Below are positions 16,618-25,103 of a stretch of 64,000 bases of DNA, in pieces (position 1 is the first letter of the stretch; every line of letters starts with the position of its first letter). Origin of the DNA: Flavobacteriales bacterium (GTDB lineage Bacteria > Bacteroidota > Bacteroidia > Flavobacteriales_F > PHOS-HE28). The notes under the pieces are model-generated. The model made no database searches and was not told where the DNA came from. It was given only the letters and a program-made list of their open reading frames with translations. Position numbers and translations under genes: made by a program. The stretch lies in contig JAEUSY010000004.1 in NCBI GenBank assembly GCA_016788295.1, forward strand, positions 124,001 through 188,000, in the 5' to 3' direction.

Positions 16618-16625
16618 CAAAAGTA
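16618..16625 (-). promoter_or_regulatory. Candidate -7 promoter element for the acyl-CoA dehydrogenase
   Basis: TACTTTTG on the minus strand, a full TAnnTTTG match, 22 bases upstream of the chosen ATG. A weaker plus-strand TAACTTGG at 16631-16638 faces anmK. Confidence 0.5.
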
Positions 16626-16642
16626 CGGGGTAACTTGGCGCC

Positions 16643-17710
16643 ATGGAAGTGCTGGAACGCGACCATTTCGAGGTGATCGGAGTCATGAGCGGAAGCTCGT
16701 TGGACGGCCTTGATCTGGCCTGGGTGGAACTTGTGCACGACGTAGGCGACTGGAGCTTCAACATCCGGGAAGCGCGCACTGTTCCCTACGACGACCCATT
16801 TCAGCAACGCTTGAGGGACGCCATGCATGGTAGCGCGATGGAACTGGCCCGTCTGGACCGCGACCTCGGAGACCTGATCGGCACCGCCTGCAAGGAAATG
16901 CTGAACGGCAGGCAGGTGGACCTGATCGCCTCCCACGGACACACGCTCTTCCACAAGCCCGCGGAAGGTCTGACCACCCAGATCGGCCACGGGGCACGGA
17001 TAGCAGCCGCTGCAGGCACTACCACCGTGTGCGACTTTCGCACCATGGACGTGGCACTCGGCGGCCAAGGCGCCCCCTTGGTGCCTTTGGGCGAACGGAT
17101 GCTCTTCCCGCGGTACAAGACCTTCCTCAACATCGGCGGTATCTGCAACATCGCGCTGCATGGTAGAGAGCGGGTCATCGGCTACGATGTTTGCATCGGC
17201 AACCAGGCACTGAACTTCCTGGCCAACGAGGCCGGTCTACCCTACGATGCCAATGGAGACCTGGCCCGCGCTGGCCAGATCATCCCGGAACTGCTGGCTG
17301 CCCTGAACGCGCTACCCTTCCACCACCAGCAACCACCCCGCTCCTTGGGCCGCGAGTGGTTCGATGAAGCGGTGAAGCCCTTTATCGCTACACAGACAAA
17401 TGCCCTTGCCGACCGGATAGCAACCGTGGTGGAACACATCGCCCAGCAATTCACCGCAGCCCTTGCATTTGCCGATGGTCCGGCCTTGGTCACTGGAGGT
17501 GGCGCGCACAATGCCTTCCTGCTGGAGCGGCTCCGCAGCCAATGCGCCACTACCATCGAAGTGCCGGACCAGCTCACGGTGGACTACAAGGAGGCGCTGG
17601 TGTTCGCATTGTTGGGCGCTCTGCGGATACGTGGTGAGGTGAACTCCCTGAGCAGCGTGACCGGGGCCGGGAGGGATAGCGTGGGGGGAGCAGTGTACCG
17701 GGCCTATTAA
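16643..17710 (+). CDS. anmK: Anhydro-N-acetylmuramic acid kinase
   Basis: A 355-residue ATP-dependent kinase that opens and phosphorylates 1,6-anhydro-MurNAc during cell-wall recycling. The signature GVMSGSSLDGLDLAWVEL is at the N-terminus. IASHGHTLFHKP, CDFRTMDVALGGQGAPLVP, a catalytic-type NIGGICNIAL and a C-terminal VTGGGAHNAFLLERL are all typical. The ATG lies very close to the divergent acyl-CoA dehydrogenase promoter, so its own leader must be very short or transcription starts inside the neighbouring gene. Confidence 0.94.
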   Translation: MEVLERDHFEVIGVMSGSSLDGLDLAWVELVHDVGDWSFNIREARTVPYDDPFQQRLRDAMHGSAMELARLDRDLGDLIGTACKEMLNGRQVDLIASHGHTLFHKPAEGLTTQIGHGARIAAAAGTTTVCDFRTMDVALGGQGAPLVPLGERMLFPRYKTFLNIGGICNIALHGRERVIGYDVCIGNQALNFLANEAGLPYDANGDLARAGQIIPELLAALNALPFHHQQPPRSLGREWFDEAVKPFIATQTNALADRIATVVEHIAQQFTAALAFADGPALVTGGGAHNAFLLERLRSQCATTIEVPDQLTVDYKEALVFALLGALRIRGEVNSLSSVTGAGRDSVGGAVYRAY

Positions 17711-17767
17711 CAGCGCACCGGGAAAACCTGCACAAGGATGACCCCGAAAGGCCGGAACCGGTCGGGT

Positions 17768-17775
17768 TACCTTCG
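17768..17775 (+). promoter_or_regulatory. Candidate -7 promoter element for the Glu/Leu-type dehydrogenase
   Basis: TACCTTCG, one base from TAnnTTTG, ends 23 bases upstream of the ATG at 17799. Confidence 0.4.
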
Positions 17776-17798
17776 CCCCACCTGCAACCGGACCTGCC

Positions 17799-19022
17799 AT
17801 GCGTGATGCCCTGCGCCGCTTTGAAGAGCGTGCCCCCGAGATCGTATTTGAATGGAACGACGCCCCAACCGGAGCCAAGGGCTGGGTGGTGATCAACAGC
17901 CTGCGTGGCGGCGCGGCCGGTGGTGGCACCCGCATGCGCAAGGGCTTGGACAAGCGCGAAGTGGAGAGCCTGGCGAAGACCATGGAAGTAAAGTTCAGCG
18001 TGTGCGGACCGGCCATCGGTGGTGCCAAGAGCGGCATTGACTTCGACCCCGCTGACCCGCGCAAGAACGCCGTGCTGGACCGCTGGTACAAGGCCGTGAT
18101 GCCCTTGCTGAAGACCTACTATGGCACCGGCGGCGACCTCAATGTGGATGAGCTCCACGATGTGATCCCCATCACCGAGCGCTACGGTCTGCGCCACCCG
18201 CAGGAAGGCGTGGTGAACGGCCACATCGGCACCCAGGAGGATGTGAAACTGCAGGCCATCCAACAGTTGCGCACCGGTGTGAGCAAGATCGTTGACGACA
18301 CCACCTACGTGCCTGTTGCCGGCAAGTACGCCGTGGCTGATATGATCACCGGCTGGGGCGTGGCCGAAAGTGTGCGCCACTACTACCGCGTGTATGGCGG
18401 CGACCTGAAGGGCAAGAAAGTGATCGTGCAAGGCTGGGGGAACGTGGCCGCAGCCGCTGGTTACTACCTGGCCCAGGAAGGCGCACGTATCGTGGGCATC
18501 ATCGACCGCGTGGGCGGCATGCTGCTGCCCGAAGGCCTCACCGCCGACCAAGTGCGCCAACTGTTCATGGACAAGGCCGGTAACGCGCTTCGCATGCAGG
18601 ACATGCTGCCCTTCGACGAGGTGAACGCCAAGATCTGGGATATCGGCGCGGAGGTCTTCCTGCCATGCGCCGCCAGTCGCTTGGTGACCCAGGACCAAGT
18701 GGACCGCATGGTGGCCGCAGGACTTGAAGTGATAAGCAGCGGGGCCAACGTGCCGTTCGCGGACAAGGAGATCTTCTACGGCCCCATTGCCGAAAAGGCG
18801 GATGGACAGGTGAGCGTGATCCCCGACTTCATCGCCAACTGCGGCATGGCGCGCGTGTTCGCCTACTGCATGCAGCCCGGCAACGCCCTCACGGACAAGG
18901 CCATCTTCGAGGATGTGAGCACCGTGATCGGCAAGGCCCTGGAGGATTGCCATGAGAGCAGTGCAAGCCGCACCCACGTTACCCGCACCGCCTTCGAGAT
19001 CGCCCTGGCCAAACTGAACTGA
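17799..19022 (+). CDS. Glu/Leu/Phe/Val dehydrogenase family protein
   Basis: A 407-residue NAD(P)-dependent amino-acid dehydrogenase. The N-terminal dimerisation/catalytic half holds GGAAGGGTRMRKGLDKREV, the conserved CGPAIGGAKSGIDFDP and GTGGDLNVDELHDVIPI. The C-terminal Rossmann half starts near KGKKVIVQGWGNVAAAAGYY (GxGxxA-type). It is shorter than typical hexameric GDH and has an unusual N-terminus, so substrate preference (Glu, Leu or Val) cannot be assigned. It is the first of five genes facing right (exbB, exbD, tonB and folC follow), but a 49-base gap separates it from exbB. Confidence 0.85.
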   Translation: MRDALRRFEERAPEIVFEWNDAPTGAKGWVVINSLRGGAAGGGTRMRKGLDKREVESLAKTMEVKFSVCGPAIGGAKSGIDFDPADPRKNAVLDRWYKAVMPLLKTYYGTGGDLNVDELHDVIPITERYGLRHPQEGVVNGHIGTQEDVKLQAIQQLRTGVSKIVDDTTYVPVAGKYAVADMITGWGVAESVRHYYRVYGGDLKGKKVIVQGWGNVAAAAGYYLAQEGARIVGIIDRVGGMLLPEGLTADQVRQLFMDKAGNALRMQDMLPFDEVNAKIWDIGAEVFLPCAASRLVTQDQVDRMVAAGLEVISSGANVPFADKEIFYGPIAEKADGQVSVIPDFIANCGMARVFAYCMQPGNALTDKAIFEDVSTVIGKALEDCHESSASRTHVTRTAFEIALAKLN

Positions 19023-19071
19023 CATACTTCAGCGGGCGAAGACCCCGTTCCATTCCAACCTGAACCATCCG

Positions 19072-19785
19072 ATGCAATTCCCGCTCTTCACCCAGATCGA
19101 ACAGGCTGCCCGCGACGTCATCGAGCAGCAAGCGGCCACTCCCACCGAGCCCGTCATCGAGACAATTTCCATCTGGCAGCTCATCGTTGATGGTGGGTGG
19201 TACATCATGGGTCCGTTGGGCATCATGTCGCTCATCGCCATCTACATCATCATCGAGCGCAGCATGGCCATCCGTCGCGCCCTACGCGAGGAAAAGGACT
19301 TCATGAACAAGATCCGCGACTACATCCACGAGGGCAAGATCGACAGCGCCCGCAACCTCTGCGCTCAGACGGCATCACCCGTGGCCCGTATGCTGGACAA
19401 GGGCATCAGCCGCATCGGTAAGCCCCTGAAGGACATTGAGGTGAGCATTGAGAACGCCGGCAAACTGGAAGTGTACCAACTGGAAAAGGGGCTCAGCGTG
19501 CTGGCCACCATTTCGGGTGCTGCACCCATGATCGGCTTCCTTGGCACTGTGATCGGTATGATCGTGACCTTCCACACCATGAAGATCAGCGGGGCCGGTG
19601 TGGAGATCGCGCAGCTCAGCGGCGGCATCATGCAGGCCATGGTGACCACGGTGGCCGGCCTGGTCATCGGTATCATCGCCTACGTGGCCTACAACACGCT
19701 GGTGGCCCGTGTGGGCAAGGTGGTACAGAACATGGAGGCCACCACCATCGCCTTCATGGACGTGCTGGAATCACCCGCCAAATAA
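19072..19785 (+). CDS. exbB: MotA/TolQ/ExbB proton channel protein
   Basis: A 237-residue inner-membrane protein that uses the proton gradient to energise TonB (or TolA) with its ExbD partner. Three membrane segments are visible: ~42-66 (GPLGIMSLIAIYIIIER), ~143-170 and ~184-212. The last two form the conserved block GAAPMIGFLGTVIGMI followed by AMVTTVAGLVIGIIAYVAYN. exbD follows after six bases, then tonB, so an Exb rather than Tol function is favoured. Confidence 0.92.
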   Translation: MQFPLFTQIEQAARDVIEQQAATPTEPVIETISIWQLIVDGGWYIMGPLGIMSLIAIYIIIERSMAIRRALREEKDFMNKIRDYIHEGKIDSARNLCAQTASPVARMLDKGISRIGKPLKDIEVSIENAGKLEVYQLEKGLSVLATISGAAPMIGFLGTVIGMIVTFHTMKISGAGVEIAQLSGGIMQAMVTTVAGLVIGIIAYVAYNTLVARVGKVVQNMEATTIAFMDVLESPAK

Positions 19786-19791
19786 GGCACC

Positions 19792-20187
19792 ATGGGACTG
19801 CGAAGCACACACAAGGTGGACGCGGGGTTCAGCATGAGCTCCATGACCGACCTCGTCTTCCTGCTGCTGATCTTCTTTGTGATCGTGAGCACGCTGGTGA
19901 GCCCCTATGCCCTGCCGGTGGACCTGCCGAAGAGCGCCAACAAGACCAAGGAAAAACCCAAGGTGGCGGTCCGCATTGATGCCGACCAGCACTACAGCGT
20001 GAATAACCAGCTGATCGAACCGACCGAGCTGGAGGGTGTACTGAAGAGCGAGATGAGCAAGCACCCTGCCGACCAGGCCATTGTGATGCACGTGGACCAG
20101 AGCGTGCCCACGGGGACCACTGTGAGCGTGCTCGACATCGCCAAGCGGAACAAGTGGAAGATCATTCTGGCCACGAAGCCTGAATAG
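19792..20187 (+). CDS. exbD: ExbD/TolR biopolymer transport protein
   Basis: A 131-residue partner of ExbB with a short cytoplasmic tail, one membrane helix (~14-37, SSMTDLVFLLLIFFVIVST) and a periplasmic domain. The helix contains the essential proton-carrying aspartate D20. The periplasmic part resembles ExbD/TolR (VAVRIDADQHYSVNNQ, VMHVDQSVP). It lies between exbB and tonB in one transcription unit. Confidence 0.92.
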   Translation: MGLRSTHKVDAGFSMSSMTDLVFLLLIFFVIVSTLVSPYALPVDLPKSANKTKEKPKVAVRIDADQHYSVNNQLIEPTELEGVLKSEMSKHPADQAIVMHVDQSVPTGTTVSVLDIAKRNKWKIILATKPE

Positions 20188-20201
20188 AACGGACCAGGGT
20201 C

Positions 20202-20951
20202 ATGAGCACGATCGTCATTGAGCAACGCGAGAAGGACAAGCGCATCAGCGCCATCCTGACCATCCTGTTCCATGCCCTGCTCGTGATCCTGTTCCTGTAC
20301 TTCGGCCTGCAACAACCCAACCCGCTGCCCGAAGAGCAGGGCATCGAGCTCTCCTTTGAGGATGCGGGCGGCCTCACAGGTGGCAACCCCGACCCCAACC
20401 CCGGTTCGCCCCAGGAAAGCGCAACGCCCGTGACGGCACCAAGCCAGCCCGAGGATGTGGCCACGGACGATGCCAGCGAGGTGGAGATGCCCAAGCCGGT
20501 GAAACCTCAGCCCAAACCGCCCAAGCCCGAGACCCCGAAGCCACCCAAGCCGAACCCGAACGCCCTGTTCAATCCTTCCACCAACCCGAGCACCAACCCC
20601 ACTACCGGCCCTCCCGGTGGGAACAAAGAACCGGGTACGCAGCCCGGCGGCGGCGGCATCGGCGACTTCAGCGGCAAGGGGTTCAATGGGCGTTTGGTGG
20701 GGCGTGGCTTCATGAAAGGGCCAAGCATTACCGAAAAGCCCAATGAGGGCGGCAAGGTGGCACTCGACATCTTCGTTGACCGTAATGGGAAGGTGACCCG
20801 CGTGGCCTTCAACTTGGACCGCAGCACCACCACCAGCCAGGTCCTCTTCAACCTGGCCAAGAAGGCCGCATTGCAATGCACCTTCTCGGCCAAGCCCGAT
20901 GGTCCGGCCGAGCAGAAGGGTGAAATGACCTTCGTCTTCATTCTCGAATGA
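20202..20951 (+). CDS. tonB: Energy transducer TonB
   Basis: A 249-residue protein with one N-terminal membrane anchor (~16-38), a long Pro/Lys/Asn-rich periplasmic spacer including KPVKPQPKPPKPETPKPPK and an Asn-Pro-Ser/Thr repeat stretch, then a Gly-rich hinge and a C-terminal TonB-like domain (KVALDIFVDRNGKVTRVAFN). It transmits energy from ExbB-ExbD to outer-membrane TonB-dependent receptors; one such receptor is encoded at 22.5-24.9 kb. Its TGA overlaps the folC ATG by four bases. Confidence 0.9.
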   Translation: MSTIVIEQREKDKRISAILTILFHALLVILFLYFGLQQPNPLPEEQGIELSFEDAGGLTGGNPDPNPGSPQESATPVTAPSQPEDVATDDASEVEMPKPVKPQPKPPKPETPKPPKPNPNALFNPSTNPSTNPTTGPPGGNKEPGTQPGGGGIGDFSGKGFNGRLVGRGFMKGPSITEKPNEGGKVALDIFVDRNGKVTRVAFNLDRSTTTSQVLFNLAKKAALQCTFSAKPDGPAEQKGEMTFVFILE

Positions 20952-22165
20952 CCTACGCGGAGACGCTGGCGTACCTCTACGCGCAGCTCCCCATGTTCCA
21001 GCGCATCGGCCAGGCCGCTTACAAGGCCGACCTCGGCAACACGCATGCATTGATGGAGGCTTTGGGCCACCCGGAGCAGGGCCTGAAATGCGTGCATGTG
21101 GCCGGCACCAATGGTAAGGGCAGCACCAGTCATCTCATCGCAAGCACATTGCAGGAGGCCGGCTACACAGTGGGCCTCCACACTTCGCCACACCTGAAGG
21201 ACTTCCGGGAACGGTTCAGGATCAACGGCGCCATGGTGAACGAGAACACGGTAGTGGAATTCGTTGAGCGCTACCGCAACGTGTTCGAGCCGATCCAACC
21301 CTCGTTCTTCGAATGGGGCGTGGCCTTCGCCTTCTGGTGGTTCAGGGAACAACGCGTGGACATTGCGGTGCTGGAGACCGGCATGGGCGGCCGATTGGAC
21401 AGCACCAACGTGGTGAGCCCCGAAGTGAGCGTGATCACCAACATCGGCTGGGACCACATGCAGTTCCTGGGCGATAGTCTCCCCGCCATTGCGCGTGAAA
21501 AGGCCGGCATCATCAAGCATGGAACACCCGTGGTCATTGGTGAGGCGGAAGGTGAAGTGAAAGAGGTATTCCGTTCGGTGGCCGCGGAACACCAAGCCCC
21601 GATCACCTTCGTTGACCAACACCAACCGCTCCCCTACCCGAGCGCCTTGCCCGGCCAGCACCAGGAACGGAACGCACGCACAGCACTATCCGCATTGCTG
21701 GTGCTTCGCGACCGCGGCTGGAAGATCCCTGAGGAAGCTATTAACGCCGGTTTCCGGAACGTGGTGGACAACACCGGGCTGATGGGCCGTTGGCAAGTGC
21801 TGGGCGAACGACCACGCACCATCGCGGACGTTGCGCACAACGTGGATGGCATCCGGGTGGTGCGCGCCATGCTGGAACGGGAACACTACGACCGCCTGCA
21901 CATCGTGCTGGGCATGGTGAACGACAAGGACCTGTCGAAGGTGTTGTCCGAACTGCCCGACCAAGCCACCTACTACATCTGCAAGGCCGATATACCGCGC
22001 GGGCTGAACGCCGATCTGCTGAAGGAACAATGCGCGGCACATGGCCTTACCGGAAGTGCTTACCCCACGGTGGCCACCGCCTATCGGGCCGCGTGCACGG
22101 ACGCCCAACCCGATGACCTGGTGCTCGTGACCGGCAGCGTGTTCGTGGTGGCGGAGGTGGTGTAG
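20948..22165 (+). CDS. folC: Folylpolyglutamate synthase / dihydrofolate synthase
   Basis: A 405-residue Mur-ligase-family enzyme that adds glutamate to dihydropteroate and to folates. The ATP site VAGTNGKGSTSH is at residues ~51-62. LHTSPHLKDFRERFRING, VLETGMGGRLDSTNV, ITNIGWDHMQFLG and the C-terminal DVAHNVDGI are diagnostic. It overlaps tonB by ATGA and is read with it; the metabolic link to tonB is not obvious. A bidirectional terminator follows. Confidence 0.94.
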   Translation: MTYAETLAYLYAQLPMFQRIGQAAYKADLGNTHALMEALGHPEQGLKCVHVAGTNGKGSTSHLIASTLQEAGYTVGLHTSPHLKDFRERFRINGAMVNENTVVEFVERYRNVFEPIQPSFFEWGVAFAFWWFREQRVDIAVLETGMGGRLDSTNVVSPEVSVITNIGWDHMQFLGDSLPAIAREKAGIIKHGTPVVIGEAEGEVKEVFRSVAAEHQAPITFVDQHQPLPYPSALPGQHQERNARTALSALLVLRDRGWKIPEEAINAGFRNVVDNTGLMGRWQVLGERPRTIADVAHNVDGIRVVRAMLEREHYDRLHIVLGMVNDKDLSKVLSELPDQATYYICKADIPRGLNADLLKEQCAAHGLTGSAYPTVATAYRAACTDAQPDDLVLVTGSVFVVAEVV

Positions 22166-22193
22166 CCCGATGGGGGGCGGAACTGCCGGAACG

Positions 22194-22220
22194 AAAAAGC
22201 CCCGCCGAGGCGGGGCTTTC
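22194..22220. terminator. Bidirectional terminator between folC and the valine tRNAs
   Basis: A hairpin with GCCCCGC / GCGGGGC arms and a CGAG loop, flanked by AAAAA on the left and TTT on the right. It can stop folC transcription from the left and the tRNA transcript from the right. Confidence 0.8.
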
Positions 22221-22221
22221 G

Positions 22222-22296
22222 TGGGACGTACTGGATTCGAACCAGTGACCTCATGCGTGTGAAGCATGCGCTCTAAACCAGCTGAGCTAACATCCC
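22222..22296 (-). tRNA. tRNA-Val (anticodon CAC)
   Basis: A 75-base cloverleaf. The acceptor arms GGGATGT / ACGTCCC pair with one G-T. The D-arm is GCTC/GAGC. The anticodon stem CATGC/GCATG holds loop TTCACAC (anticodon CAC). The T-arm ACTGG-TTCGAAT-CCAGT is followed by discriminator A. No CCA is encoded. It decodes GUG. Confidence 0.9.
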
Positions 22297-22354
22297 AAAA
22301 TGACAAACCGAGCGGAGCGAAGCCTTTACGGCTTGGCCCTGAACGGGTAGAGGG

Positions 22355-22429
22355 TGGAGGCAGCCGGATTCGAACCAGCGACCCTCTGCTTGTAAGGCAG
22401 ATGCTCTGAACCAGCTGAGCTATGCCTCC
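22355..22429 (-). tRNA. tRNA-Val (anticodon TAC)
   Basis: A 75-base cloverleaf with perfect acceptor arms GGAGGCA / TGCCTCC, D-arm GCTC/GAGC, anticodon stem TCTGC/GCAGA with loop CTTACAA (anticodon TAC), and discriminator A. No CCA is encoded. It is transcribed first; the CAC tRNA follows 58 bases downstream. Confidence 0.93.
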
Positions 22430-22439
22430 GAAGGGGCGG

Positions 22440-22447
22440 CAAATATA
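22440..22447 (-). promoter_or_regulatory. Candidate -7 promoter element for the tRNA-Val pair
   Basis: TATATTTG on the minus strand, a full TAnnTTTG match, ends 11 bases upstream of the first tRNA base. That is the spacing expected for a stable-RNA promoter. It sits just past the stop codon of the TonB-dependent receptor gene. Confidence 0.55.
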
Positions 22448-22467
22448 GAAGTTCCGCCGATATCCGA

Positions 22468-24873
22468 TCAGAACTCCACCATGATACCGATACTGGGTAT
22501 CACCGTAGTGCCATCATTAGGCACCAGCTTCACCACATAACGCGAGGGATCCGAGGGGTCCACCTGCAGCTGGCCGCTGGCATCGCGCACCACATCGAGG
22601 AAAGGCGCACCGGGCAGTTCGCTGGCCAGCACGTTCTCCACATCGAAGTAGACGTTGAGCGTCCAGCCCTTGAAATAGTAACGTTTGTCCACCCGTACGT
22701 TCAGTTGGGTGAAAATGCGCAACCGCTCCGTGTTGATCAGGCTGTAGTCGAGCACGCCTTGTTGGGTGGCATCCCAGACCGGGATCAGCGAAGATGTTGG
22801 GATATCGTACGGTGTGTAGGGCCCACCGCCTTGGAGACGCCAGTTCAGGCCCACCTCCCAATCCTTGGGCAGCCGTTTGCCTCCGGTCAGGTTCAGGATG
22901 TGGCCGTAGTCCCAGCTGCTGGGGGCATACCGTGTGTCCGCATTGGTGAATTCGCTCTTCACGAAGGTGTAGGACAGTATCCCGTAGAATCCCTTGTAGA
23001 GCTTCTGTTGGATAAGGAACTCCACCCCGTAGGCCCTGCCTTGGGAAGTGGGCGCTGCGAGCTCGTTACCGATCACCCCGAAATCGCCGCCCAGATTGGC
23101 CAAGCTGATCCCCTTGTCCACCAACAGCGGGTACTTGTCGTACCACTTGTGGAAGCCTTCCACGGACACCTTGCCGTTGTTACGGGTGAAGTACTCAACC
23201 CCGGCCACGACATGGTCCGCCTGGATGTAGCGGATACCGTTGTTCAGGTTCAACAGGTCGCCGGACCCATTGCGGAAACCCAGAACGGTGTAGGGCGGCA
23301 GCTGATGGAACCGGCCCACGTTGGCATTGATGTTCACGGCATCGCTGACGGCGAAGGACAGCGAAAGGCGCGGAGAGATCTGCTCCAAGGGATCGCTCAT
23401 GGTACCACCGAGCGTGTTCCAATCGGTCCGCACGCCCAAGGAGGTGGACAGCTTGCCGAAGGTGCGACTAAGCTGACCGAACACGCCGAACTTGTCCATG
23501 CTGAGGCTGCTCTCGTAGTCCACGATCACAGGCAGACCAGCGATCACGCGCTGTGTGTAGGTATCGGTGCCATAACGAGCAAGTTCGTAGCCCGCCCCGC
23601 CCACAAAACGCCAGGGCCCATAGTTCATCACGGCCTCGTAACGCACCTTGTTCTCCTCCTCGGTGCTGCCATAGCGCAGAAGTAGGGCCGCTGGATCGGC
23701 ATCGTCGTTGTTCCGGTACTTGCTGGCCTCATTGAAGAGGTGGCTGCGGCTCACCACCACGGTATGGAAACCTTTCTTCACGAACCTGTCGTAACGGGCA
23801 CCGACGGTGTAGTTCCACTGATCGTTATCAGGCAGGTTGCCGAGGATGTAGCGGTTGCGCTCGAAGGTGGCCTGATCAGTGACACCATCATTCGCCGCAG
23901 GGTTCAGGTCCACGTTATCGAAAGCGCCAAGGCCGATGAAGGTGAGACGGCTGTTCTTGCCGAGCTGGATGCGGTGCTTGATCTGTGCATCATTATAGAT
24001 GGGCAGGAAGGGCAGCTTCAGGGCCTGGAAAAGGAATTGCAGGTACGAGCGGCGCACCGATACGATGGTCGTTGCATTGCGTCCGGTGGGCCCATCGAAG
24101 GTGAACCCGAGGTCGCTGCTGCCCAACATGAAGGTGTAGGTCGGTTTCTCCGCGTTGCCCTCGGGCTGCTTGAACTCGAAGACCGAGCTCAGCGTGTTGC
24201 CGCGTGCAGCGGGGAAGGCGCCCGTGATCACATCCACCTCGCGGATGAAGTTCACATTGATCATGCCCACGGGTCCGCCGCTGGAACCCTGTGTACTAAA
24301 GTGATTAATGGTGGGCACCTCGATGCCGTCCAAGTAGAAGCGGTTCTCATTCGGCGCGCCTCCACGGATGATGATGTCGTTGCGGAAACTGGCCGTGCTG
24401 GCCACACCCGGTAGCGCACGTATCACCTTACTGATATCCCGGTTGCCGCCCGGGTTGCGCATGATCTCCGCAGACCCGATGGTGCGCACGCTGAGCGGGC
24501 TTTCCTGCGTACGCACGAACGGCTGGCGGGTGATCTCCACCTCCTTCAGCTCGGTTGCGGACGGCTCCAATTGGATGGTCAGCTCCACCGGCTTGGCCGT
24601 GCCCACCATCACTTCGGGCACCACACGACGCTGGTAACCGACCGAGGACACGATGACATTGTAAAGACCGGGCGTGACCTCCGTGATCACAAATCGGCCG
24701 TTCTCATCGGTGGTGGCTCCCGTGGTTGTGCCTTCGAGCAACACGTTCACGAAAGGTAGTGGCTCTCGTGTGCGGGCATCCGTAACGGTACCTGATACCT
24801 GGCCTTGGGCAAGAATGCTCAGCGGTAAGAGCACGACCAGGACGGTCTGGAGGATGCGAAAAGGACTCAACAT
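22468..24873 (-). CDS. TonB-dependent receptor with carboxypeptidase-regulatory-like domain
   Basis: An 801-residue outer-membrane receptor. It has a signal peptide (MLSPFRILQTVLVVLLPLSI, cleavage near LAQ). A CarboxypepD_reg-like domain spans about 25-110 (VSGTVTDARTREPLPFVNVL). The plug domain contains RTIGSAEIMRNPGG, VIRALPGVAST and RGGAPNENRFYLDGIEVP. A ~550-residue barrel follows, ending GIMVEF with the usual terminal Phe. The ligand is unknown, and no SusD-like partner lies next to it. It is divergent from the ECF sigma / carotenoid operon. The open frame continues upstream to 25053, but the ATG at 24873 is the one that gives an N-terminal signal peptide. Confidence 0.9.
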   Translation of the reverse strand: MLSPFRILQTVLVVLLPLSILAQGQVSGTVTDARTREPLPFVNVLLEGTTTGATTDENGRFVITEVTPGLYNVIVSSVGYQRRVVPEVMVGTAKPVELTIQLEPSATELKEVEITRQPFVRTQESPLSVRTIGSAEIMRNPGGNRDISKVIRALPGVASTASFRNDIIIRGGAPNENRFYLDGIEVPTINHFSTQGSSGGPVGMINVNFIREVDVITGAFPAARGNTLSSVFEFKQPEGNAEKPTYTFMLGSSDLGFTFDGPTGRNATTIVSVRRSYLQFLFQALKLPFLPIYNDAQIKHRIQLGKNSRLTFIGLGAFDNVDLNPAANDGVTDQATFERNRYILGNLPDNDQWNYTVGARYDRFVKKGFHTVVVSRSHLFNEASKYRNNDDADPAALLLRYGSTEEENKVRYEAVMNYGPWRFVGGAGYELARYGTDTYTQRVIAGLPVIVDYESSLSMDKFGVFGQLSRTFGKLSTSLGVRTDWNTLGGTMSDPLEQISPRLSLSFAVSDAVNINANVGRFHQLPPYTVLGFRNGSGDLLNLNNGIRYIQADHVVAGVEYFTRNNGKVSVEGFHKWYDKYPLLVDKGISLANLGGDFGVIGNELAAPTSQGRAYGVEFLIQQKLYKGFYGILSYTFVKSEFTNADTRYAPSSWDYGHILNLTGGKRLPKDWEVGLNWRLQGGGPYTPYDIPTSSLIPVWDATQQGVLDYSLINTERLRIFTQLNVRVDKRYYFKGWTLNVYFDVENVLASELPGAPFLDVVRDASGQLQVDPSDPSRYVVKLVPNDGTTVIPSIGIMVEF

Positions 24874-25103
24874 GGGGTTCCGGTGAAAGAGCAAAGGGAA
24901 CAACCCTGATCGGAATATGTTCCGGCAGGCTCGGTAGCGCCTGCATAAACACCTGAATGTCTGTCGATTGACAAAATTCAATGCGTTCTCGGAGAGAGGT
25001 CGATCGTCACGAAAAATCATTTTGTTCAACTTTTTCTTGGAAACATCAGACAACTTAGTTCACCTTTGTTCAGTCTTTCGTCCATAACATTAAACATTGC
25101 GTC
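24874..25103. promoter_or_regulatory. AT-rich divergent promoter region between TonB receptor and ECF sigma gene
   Basis: The 230-base gap contains a clear local drop in GC over 24950-25100, unlike the surrounding DNA. A small hairpin (GCAGGC at 24925-24930 with GCCTGC at 24939-24944) lies in the receptor leader. On the plus strand, TTTG near 25066 followed about 22 bases later by TTAAACATTG resembles a -33/-7 pair for the sigma gene. No operator can be named. Confidence 0.4.

Noticed and set aside
24874-25053. A 60-residue N-terminal extension of the TonB-dependent receptor
   Set aside because: It would bury the signal peptide inside the protein and covers the AT-rich control region.
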